The notes under the pieces are model-generated. The model searched no databases. It saw only the letters and a program-made list of their open reading frames with translations, and was not told the origin of the DNA. Shown one piece after another: positions 8,074 to 13,515 of a stretch of 13,515 bases of DNA. Every line of letters begins with the position of its first letter. Within the stretch, counting starts at the first letter, position 1. Position numbers and translations under genes: made by a program. Origin of the DNA: Bremia lactucae (Eukaryota > Oomycota > Peronosporomycetes > Peronosporales > Peronosporaceae); contig NC_090618.1 of assembly GCF_004359215.1 (NCBI RefSeq), forward strand, positions 3,330,356 to 3,343,870. Reading direction: 5' to 3'.

Positions 8074-8228
8074 ATTGCAATGAGTTTATTTTTTGCTCCT
8101 TGTGCATCTGATTTAATAATTTTAGCGGCTACTTGACTCCACCCGCCTGGTGCTGCGCCTAAATCTACTATATTTGTTCTGGCTTTTAAGATCTGAAACT
8201 TATTATTAATTTCGATTAGCTTACATGC
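8074..8228 (-). pseudogene. rlmE: Fragment of rlmE/ftsJ, 23S rRNA 2'-O-ribose methyltransferase
   Basis: The minus strand reads ACKLIEINNKFQIL, then VDLGAAPGGWSQVAAKII, then a run ending LIAID. This is the S-adenosylmethionine-binding core of RlmE (FtsJ/RrmJ), which methylates U2552 of 23S rRNA in bacteria. DLGAAPGGWSQ is the diagnostic motif I and the preceding KL.EI segment is also conserved. About 50 residues are present, against ~210 in the whole enzyme. It is cut at 8230 by the LTR and at ~8074 by the next fragment. Eukaryotic FtsJ homologues share motif I, but the LIEINNKF context and AT-rich codons look bacterial. Confidence 0.72.
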
Positions 8229-8356
8229 CGCTCTTTAAAGCAAGTGTTTTAAAGTGAGTACGTACTAGTTAGTGTACGTGAAGTAACGTGAGGCACCACC
8301 CGCACTGAAATAGTGCGAAGTGGACTTGTGCTGAAGCAGTACAAGTCGGCAGTGCC

Positions 8357-8394
8357 CCGTTACACATTGGCCCAGCCGTTACACATTGGTCCAG
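8357..8394 (+). repeat. 19-bp tandem duplication at an LTR end
   Basis: CCGTTACACATTGGCCCAG is followed directly by CCGTTACACATTGGTCCAG, with one mismatch. The first unit spans the LTR terminus (CCGTTACA) and 11 bases beyond it. Confidence 0.85.
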
Positions 8395-8416
8395 ATGTTT
8401 CAGAACAAGGTGAGTT

Positions 8417-8845
8417 TGACAGGGCACTGCCGACTTTTACTGCTTCAGTACAAGTCCACTTCGCACTATTTCAGTGCGAGTGGTGCCTCACGTCACTTCA
8501 AGTACACTAGAACGTACTCTCTTTAAAACACTTGCTTTAAAGAGGGTTAAAAGTAAACCGAATTTTATATAATTGAGGTTTTCTGTTTCTATCTTTTCAG
8601 TACTAGCTTAATTATATACTAACACAAAACATGTAATAAAGTCGTCTCTCTCTCTCTCTTTGCGCGCGTCCAGTGCTGACTGGACCGCGGAGCAAGTTGA
8701 TAAAATGGCCTATATCTATCAATGGATTAGCTTTCCGACTATTCCATTGTAAAGTAATATTCTTCAACTATTTTATACCTGTTAGAAAACATATTAATTA
8801 ACAACCTTTAAGAGTTAATTATATGTAACGATACACCCCGTTACA
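8417..8845 (-). repeat. 3' LTR of the family-2 Gypsy element
   Basis: This 429-bp LTR starts on the minus strand with TGTAACGGGGTGTATCG directly after the purine tract. Its far end near 8417 has decayed from the expected CCCCGTTACA. It is the inverted partner of the LTR at 7040-8364, with a 52-bp spacer between. A (TC)n run lies near 8644-8660. Confidence 0.87.
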
Positions 8846-8860
8846 TTACCCCTCCCTTAA
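8846..8860 (-). other. Polypurine tract of the family-2 Gypsy element
   Basis: TTAAGGGAGGGGTAA on the minus strand directly precedes the 3' LTR start TGTAACGGGG. This position and composition fit the plus-strand primer of LTR retrotransposons. Confidence 0.75.
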
Positions 8861-9116
8861 ACAATAATCACTCTGACTGTCATTAAATAGAGTGGTCACT
8901 ATAACACCACTTAATTGAAAACGATGTTGATTGGTCTGGACTATCATTTTAAATTCTACATGCTTAGGCAAGTTAACCGTAGATAGAAGTATTTTACAAA
9001 TGAAAGAACATTTGCTCTTCCATGTTTGTATGCGTTCCGTTTCTGACAGTGCACTGCGTTAGCAATGGAATCCTGTACGAAACGGATTGCAGATTCTGGA
9101 GCCAGCAGAAATTTCT

Positions 9117-10001
9117 CTACTGACTCATTGTTTTATCTTTTTTAGTGCACTTTGTGCGCACTGCCATGAGATCTTTCTCATCTTCGATGTCGAAGCAATC
9201 GACATCGACATCATTCGTGTCGTTGTTAGCTTTGATGCGTGGTGAGCATGAGCCAGAAATGGTTTTGCTCGCGCGAGTCCACCCCCTCCTCTTAAAATAC
9301 AGGATTCCTTTAATTGGATGGGTATGCGTTGTAGACGCATGCACCGAATTGTTGATGGCAAATCCGACCATCAGTAAAAACTCGCTTCAATATGGATACG
9401 ATTGAACGTAACCTCGACGTATCGATTAAGGAAGCGATTTCCACATTCCGGCTGACCAGGTTCAAACGTCTCTTTGAGCCGGGCTTTAAAATCCATTAGC
9501 GACCAAAAAAACATGTGAGTCGCGCAACTTAAGACATAGTGCTCAAGTTTTGGCACGACCTGCCAAATTGGATTGAGAAAATGCGACCTGCATTTGCTTG
9601 TCGACGATGTGACGAGCCCTTATGGCATCGTTCAATTCGACAAACCATCTTAAGAGGTAGTCTTCTTCGACTCCCCTATACTTAGCGATATTTATCTATA
9701 AGGCTTCGACACGACGCGTGTGCGTCATCCCAGGTACAGGGGTATGTACCTGTTATAACCTCAACAGTTCTGCCTGTTGCGAGGCTACCTTCTCCTTCGC
9801 CTCGTCAAGCTCATGTTGTATGAACTTAGCGATGGCTGAATGGAGGGCATCTCTGTCCGAACCGGACAGCATGACCAAGATGGCATCATTCCCTACCGTC
9901 GAACTCATTCGTTCGACCGGAGTCCTTTCTATGTTACTTAGAAAGGAGTAGCTATCACTTTTAACGTGATGCGTACTTCGTTTATTATCTAACATGTCCA
10001 T
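9117..10001 (-). pseudogene. gag: Decayed Gypsy gag (family 2)
   Basis: The minus strand begins at the ATG at 9999-10001 (MDMLDNKRSTHHVKSD) and reads 82 codons to a stop at 9753, ending in a charged, probably coiled segment (HELDEAKEKVASQQAELL). After a frame change it gives RWFVELNDAIRARHIVDKQ and MQVAFSQSNLAGRAKT near 9545-9665, then SLMDFKARLKETFEPGQP near 9450-9510, and TVFMVGFANN near 9360. This order is the retrotransposon gag domain typical of Phytophthora Gypsy elements, which packages element RNA. At least three frameshifts and several stops break it. No zinc knuckle is seen before 9117; the final part (acidic DVDVDCFDIEDEKD) ends at a stop. Confidence 0.8.
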
Positions 10002-10030
10002 GTAAAATGATAGAAATGTGGTCCTTGGAC

Positions 10031-10051
10031 GGACTACAAAGTGCTACCAGG
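10031..10051 (-). other. Primer-binding site of the family-2 Gypsy element
   Basis: On the minus strand the LTR end CCCGTTACA is followed by CCTGGTAGCACTTTGTAGTCC. A TGG-initial run just inside the 5' LTR is the usual place where a tRNA 3' end pairs to prime reverse transcription. I cannot name the tRNA with certainty. Confidence 0.6.
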
Positions 10052-10293
10052 TGTAACGGGAACTTATACTGTTACAGTACAAGTCCACTTTGCACTGCTT
10101 TAGTGCGAGTGGTGTATCACGTCACTTCACGTACCTTAGTACATGCAGAGGAAGACTCTCTTTGAAGCACTCGCTTTCAAGAGGGTTACAAGTAAACTAC
10201 TTTTATTACATAGTTAAGGTTTTATGTTCCTATCTATTTAATACAACATAATTATATACTAATACAAAACATGTACAAAGTCTTGTCTGTCTC
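10052..10293 (-). repeat. Truncated 5' LTR of the family-2 Gypsy element
   Basis: On the minus strand this covers the downstream 242 bp of the LTR, ending CCCGTTACA at 10052. It matches 8417-8660 and the solo LTR at 2165-2612. The upstream part is cut off at 10293 by the TGTAAGGGGC start of Gypsy copy B; the rest should lie beyond the far end of copy B, outside the window. Confidence 0.85.
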
Positions 10294-10825
10294 TGTAAGG
10301 GGCTTAAGTTGCCTCAATGTTACTCAGTCCCCGTTAAGTACACTTAATGTACTTAAGGGGATGGTCAATTACAACATTATAGTAATTAGACCCAGCATTC
10401 GGGTGTGTGCACATTTGCGACAAACCCTTGTGTATGTGATGCACATGGGCGCATTCACATTAGGAGGGATGGCGGCTATCGTCATCCGTTAAGCGTGGTA
10501 TCTAGAAAGATACGCTCGCAATAAATATTAGGTTTTATCTATAGAGATGACGTTTCAATTGGTAAAAATACGTATTTATATTCAATACGACTAAATATAA
10601 ATCGGTCTGAAAGCTACTTCCTTCTTGATAAGTGCGCACGAGGAGATGGATTACTGCTCCCGTGAGGACACTTAACCAGAGTACTTAGTGCCTTGGGTGA
10701 GGACGCTCACGCGCCCACCACAACTACCTCACTACACGCAAGAGAAGCTGGTTAAACCGCTTCCTCGATGTGCTAGGGTGTGTGTCTAAGTAGAGCGTGG
10801 CCGCATTTCGACGTGCCCGCCTACA
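10294..10825 (+). repeat. 5' LTR of Gypsy copy B
   Basis: This 532-bp LTR runs from TGTAAGGGGC to GCCCGCCTACA and is inverted relative to 3492-4026. The first hairpin lies at 10329-10360 (arms CCCCGTTAAGTACA and TGTACTTAAGGGG). The second lies at about 10468-10489 (GGATGGCG/CGTCATCC, one mismatch). Confidence 0.9.
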
Positions 10826-10843
10826 CTTGGCAGCAATAGAAAT
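10826..10843 (+). other. Probable primer-binding site of Gypsy copy B
   Basis: CTTGGCAGCAATAGAAAT follows the LTR end TACA directly, in the same layout as TACA-CCTGGTAGCAC in the family-2 element. Copy A has the same sequence. The priming tRNA is not identified. Confidence 0.5.
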
Positions 10844-10952
10844 CCTTTCCACGACCCGCTTCTCTTTGCGTGTGTACGTGATAATGAGCCTTAATATTGA
10901 TTGGGCTCATTTTCCCCACCTCTCCAAACATCATCGAGAGGTAGCAGAGCTT

Positions 10953-12122
10953 ATGACGCAGGGACTTGGTTAACAAGCCCTGGCCAGGCTCCTGGGTAGT
11001 CCTCCTGAGCATCATGTTGCTCAGTTGGAGCAGTTTGAGGCATTCGTGCTCGGACAGCGGAAGGCCGCGTCCGAGGAACGAGGCCATGCTGCGGCGGAGT
11101 CCGTCACTCAGACTCAAGATGAGCTGAGGCATGAGCAGGCTCGGAGCGAGGCTCTCAACAGGACTGTTGAGATGCTCTCTGCCCGGCCGCATCAGCCGAG
11201 GCCCATTCGGATGGACCCGCCCAAGTTCGATGGAACTGCAGCGCACACGATTGTCCACTGGCTTTTAGCCGTGGAGCAATGTGGTGTCGCCCAGCTCATC
11301 GAGAACGACAGCCGGATGGTGTCGTACGCCATGTCGCATCTGCGCGGCAAGGCCTTAGAGTGGGCTTACTCGGCGCTTATGGCGGACAGAAAGGCGTTCC
11401 ATACATGGGCGATCTTTAAGGAAAAGATTCGCGCCATGTACCAGCCGCCGAACAACGAAGTGTTGCTACGGGCGCGTTTCTTTGGAGCGCGACAGGCGAA
11501 GCGGTCTCTGCAAGAGCATGTGCAAGAGATACGCGCGCTGTCAGCGTCCATAACCGTAGGTCCGATTCCAGAGTACATTAAGGTGCTAACATTTATGAAC
11601 GGACTACGGAATGGCCCATAGCGACAGGCCCTTTTCAGAAAGGTGCCGTCGACGATGTAAGAGGCAATTTAAATTGCCTTGGTTGAGGAGCAATCCTACA
11701 ACAGTGCCTCGTCGATAGCTTGGTATAAGCCTACGGCCGAGAGGTCAGATGCCACTCCCATGGAGTTGGGCAATGCAGACGTTGTCTATTACAAATGCGG
11801 CGAGCGCGGCCATATGATGGCTCGCTGGTATGCCAGGATCCCTGCTGGGCGAAGACGCCCAGCGAGGACTACCTACCCAAAGGGGCGATGGCAAGAACCA
11901 GCGTGCAAGACGCACGAGCTCTGCATCGATCACGGAAGGGTAAGGAAATGCAGGAGCGCAGTAGGGGCGGGATGCCCTAGTGACGCGGACTCTGAAGCTA
12001 CCCCTAAGTACAGAGTTGTGGAACAAATGGGTAGCATAGTCCCTGAGATATCGAAATTTCGGAGATTGAGATTTCTTGGCCTTCGAAATAACACGACTTT
12101 CCTTCGAAATACAATCTTTTAG
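10953..12122 (+). pseudogene. gag: Gypsy gag with five in-frame stops (copy B)
   Basis: This is the capsid and nucleocapsid protein of the retrotransposon. From the ATG at 10953 (MTQGLG) the frame meets TAA at 10971, then is open to TAG at 11619, with TAA at 11658 and 11670, and ends at 12122. Visible in order are a charged coiled region (about codons 25-80), PIRMDPPKFDG, and the capsid domain with MSHLRGKALEWAYSAL, FKEKIRAMYQPPN and LTFMNGLRNG. The zinc knuckle reads YYKCGERGHMMARW: the first and last Cys of CCHC are replaced by Tyr and Trp, so RNA binding should be lost. A frameshift near 11830 is possible, since the reading downstream differs between frames. The best-preserved block is 11025-11621. 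Confidence 0.85.
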
Positions 12123-12170
12123 CTTTTATAATAATAAATCGGAAATAGTATCGTCATGTTGACCTCAACC

Positions 12171-12715
12171 CTGCTGGTCTATAGCGCTCATGTAAGAGGC
12201 TATGACCAGGTTATGTCCCTACTAGTGGATTCGAGTCGCTTTTCCAGGATGGCAAGCGAGAAGAGGCGATCGTTCGATTAGCAAACGGCGCGCTCGTTAA
12301 GTCTGAGGGAGTTCAGGAAGAACTCGCCTTCAGCTTTAGTGACTTCTCTTGTATAGAGAAGTTCATAGTGCTAGGAATGGAGAGTCCGTATGACCTTATC
12401 CTAGGCATGCCATCATTGGCAAAGTACCAATCATGGATAGACTGGCGTACACGCACAGTTGTGAACTCTACGCAGGACACCGGAAAGGATGTGCTCCTGC
12501 GAGAGGCGTATGCAAGTGATGTGTCAAACACAGTTGAAGGTGCGTTGACGGGATGTCAAACGTCACCAATTCCTACCCAGCTCGTGGAGACAGAAGTAGC
12601 GAAAAGGACGATGACAAGTAGTCATGCGTCCGAATGTCCTGCAAAGAGCCGAGAGCCTGTGGCAGTTGACGGCGGGCTGACAGGAAGTCATGCGTCGCAT
12701 AAACCGGCACAGTGA
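12171..12715 (+). pseudogene. Gypsy aspartic protease region, frameshifted at the active site
   Basis: The retropepsin-like protease cleaves the Gag-Pol polyprotein. One frame reads YDQVMSLLVDS, where the Asp at 12228-12230 is the catalytic one. The expected Asp-Ser-Gly-Ala-Ser then breaks off, and the continuation is in another frame (FQDGKREEAIVRLANG onward), so a few bases are missing within the active-site loop. The second frame carries the flap and C-terminal hallmark YDLILGMPSLAKYQSWIDW near 12390-12450, followed by a Ser/Thr-rich linker. It ends at TGA 12713-12715, after which the same frame is open to the window end. An ATG at 12368 begins the longest clean piece, but it is not a natural start. 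Confidence 0.8.
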
Positions 12716-13515
12716 CTAGAGCCTGGTGCGGCTGGAAGGGGTGCGTTGGCCAGGAGTGCAACGACATCCGCTTCCCAGAAAAAGGTCGTGGTGAGTCGAA
12801 GAACTAGTACCCGACAGATTAGGACGATTAAAGGCACGTCTAAACGAGTGACCTTTGGATCAGTCTCTAATAAAGAAGGACGGCCTTCCAACGAGGTGTT
12901 CGAGGCCGTCAAAGATGAAATTACGGAGGCATCCTCAGTTAAGGTGCTCCGGGAAGTCCTTAAATCTGCCGAGGAGATAGGAAATCTCCCGGAAATGTCG
13001 TGGGATCTGTTCCTTGCCGAATTAAAGGAAGGAAAGATCCGCGAAATAGTCGCACCAGTTCCAGAAGAGAACTTGGTGGACTGTTGCTCGTCGTCCACGA
13101 TGGACGAGAGCGTCCTAGAAACGGACAAAAAGAAGCGGTACGCTGCTCAAGGCTGGGATGCCTTGAGAGACAGTCCGTTCTTTGAGGTTCTGTGGAAACA
13201 TCGTGATGTGTTCCCAGAAGAAGTGCCGAGCCGCCTACCAGCAGATAGGGGCATCGGGCACGAGATAGACCTCGAACCTGGCACCAAGTATTGTGTGACC
13301 AGGCAATGGCCGTTGCCGAAAGAACAAGTCGATTATATCGATGAGTTCTTCGACAAACGAGCCAAGGCGGGACATGTGCGTGAGAGCAAATCGCCTCACT
13401 GCAGCCCGACCTTTTGTGTGCGTAAAGCCACAGGTGGATGGCGCGTGGTTCATGCTTATAATAAGCTGAACACGGCGACCATACCGGCGCAAACGCCAAT
13501 CCCGCGGAAAGATGT
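12716..13515 (+). CDS. pol: Gypsy pol, linker and start of reverse transcriptase (partial)
   Basis: This is open for 266 codons in the protease frame, without an ATG at its start because it is the middle of a polyprotein, and it continues beyond the window. The first ~150 codons are a basic then acidic linker. RT begins near 13170: FFEVLWKHRDVFPEEVPSRL, then HEIDLEPGTKYCV, then AGHVRESKSPHCSPTFCVRK, then GGWRVVHAYNKLNTATIPAQ and TPIPRKD at the edge. This is the fingers region of Ty3/Gypsy RT; the YVDD active site would lie to the right. Only the TGA at 12713 separates it from the protease. The minus-strand open frames here (for example 12960-13499) are shadows. The window ends before it can be judged intact. 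Confidence 0.87.

Larger units (their letters stand above)
7341..8230. mobile_element. 890-bp insert made of bacterial gene fragments
   Basis: This AT-rich block has no terminal inverted repeats and no similarity to the surrounding elements, and is flanked by a 5-bp CTCTT duplication (7336-7340 and 8231-8235). Its coding content is bacterial in type: pieces of rlmE, an unknown ORF, a DUF805-like gene and lgt on the minus strand, and a probable GNAT acetyltransferase on the plus strand, each cut short. Bacterial genes of this kind are not carried by known oomycete transposons or mitochondrial genomes. The simplest reading is capture of already rearranged bacterial DNA during repair of a staggered break. 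Confidence 0.75.
7040..8364 (+). repeat. Gypsy family-2 LTR interrupted by an 890-bp insert
   Basis: The LTR begins TGTAACGGGG at 7040, breaks after CTCTT at 7340, resumes with CTCTT at 8231 and ends CCCCGTTACA at 8364. Removing the insert and one CTCTT gives 430 bp, against 429 bp for the neighbouring inverted LTR at 8417-8845, which is uninterrupted at the same place (on the minus strand, AACCCTCTTTAAAGC). The flanks of the whole LTR share only CAT, so a 5-bp target duplication is not clear. Confidence 0.87.
8417..10293 (-). mobile_element. Gypsy family-2 element, internally deleted, 5' LTR cut by Gypsy copy B
   Basis: On the minus strand the order is: partial 5' LTR (10293 to 10052), primer-binding site (10051 to about 10031), decayed gag (10001 to 9117), about 250 bp with no recognised coding, polypurine tract (8860 to 8846), and 3' LTR (8845 to 8417). 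Protease, RT and integrase are missing, so it is a deletion derivative. The 5' LTR is broken at 10293 where Gypsy copy B begins, so copy B is the younger insertion. Confidence 0.85.
10294..13515 (+). mobile_element. Gypsy family 1, copy B (runs off the window)
   Basis: In order: 5' LTR (10294-10825), primer-binding site, leader, gag (10953-12122), protease (12171-12715) and the start of RT (to 13515). The gag-protease-RT order is that of Ty3/Gypsy. It is inserted in the family-2 LTR at 10293. Integrase and the 3' LTR must lie to the right. Gag and protease are damaged while the pol frame is open, so the element could not move unaided unless other copies supply Gag. Confidence 0.92.

Noticed and set aside
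7341..8230. Mitochondrial (NUMT) origin of the AT-rich insert
   Set aside because: The recognisable pieces are lgt and rlmE, which are not genes of oomycete mitochondrial genomes.
8313..8510. 65-codon plus-strand ORF across the LTR palindrome
   Set aside because: It is made of the two inverted LTR ends and the spacer, with no independent evidence of coding.
8640..8664. CRISPR-like or regulatory meaning of the TC-rich run
   Set aside because: It is a simple microsatellite within the LTR; no CRISPR array or spaced direct repeats were seen in the window.
10821..11258. 145-codon minus-strand ORF, with a near-identical 141-codon ORF at 3071-3496 on the plus strand
   Set aside because: Two matching proteins looked like a conserved gene, but both are the antisense of the Gypsy leader and gag in copies B and A. 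Their similarity comes from the repeat.
12960..13499. 179-codon minus-strand ORF
   Set aside because: It lies opposite the open pol frame, which carries recognisable RT motifs. Its Cys- and Trp-rich composition is that of a shadow frame.

Overview
The window looks like a repeat-rich, gene-poor stretch of an oomycete nuclear genome, most likely Phytophthora or a close relative. The gag and reverse-transcriptase (RT) peptides match Ty3/Gypsy elements familiar from Phytophthora (for example the gag string NLAGRAKT and the RT strings KLNTATIPAQTPIPRKD and SPHCSPTF). Nothing here looks like an intact housekeeping gene. The organism call rests on remembered family features, not on a search.

Layout from left to right. 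Positions 1-195 are the end of a Gypsy LTR (family 1, minus strand). Positions 291-2106 are a broken minus-strand gene for a D5-like superfamily 3 (SF3) helicase of the kind found in large DNA viruses and related mobile elements. It is split between its Walker A and Walker B regions by a tRNA-derived SINE (1035-1301) with a perfect 13-bp target duplication. A solo LTR of a second Gypsy family (2165-2612, 5-bp duplication ACAAC) sits just upstream of the helicase. Beyond it an unidentified plus-strand ORF (from 2686) runs into a truncated family-1 Gypsy copy (copy A, 3043-4026, minus). Next come a decayed minus-strand Copia pol remnant (about 4036-5340), a poorly explained stretch (5341-6146), and a diverged family-1 LTR preceded by a purine tract (6131-6679). 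Positions 7040-8845 hold two family-2 LTRs arranged head to head as a large palindrome. The left LTR is interrupted by 890 bp of AT-rich DNA (7341-8230). Positions 8417-10293 are a family-2 Gypsy element (minus) that keeps its LTRs, primer-binding site, a decayed gag and a polypurine tract but has lost pol. Its 5' LTR is cut by a family-1 Gypsy copy (copy B, plus strand) that starts at 10294 and runs off the window, with a broken gag, a broken protease and a pol frame that is open to the window end.

The most surprising part is the 890-bp insert. It is flanked by a CTCTT duplication, and the neighbouring inverted LTR shows the uninterrupted site. It reads as a string of fragments of bacterial genes on both strands: rlmE/ftsJ 23S rRNA methyltransferase, an unknown ORF end, the start of a DUF805-type membrane protein, prolipoprotein transferase lgt, and probably the N-terminus of a GNAT acetyltransferase. 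This suggests bacterial DNA, perhaps from a Rickettsiales-like endosymbiont, captured at a chromosome break inside a retrotransposon LTR.

The genes do not form a pathway. The region records nested insertions: helicase locus, then SINE and solo LTR; family-2 Gypsy, then family-1 Gypsy copy B in its 5' LTR; and bacterial DNA in a family-2 LTR.
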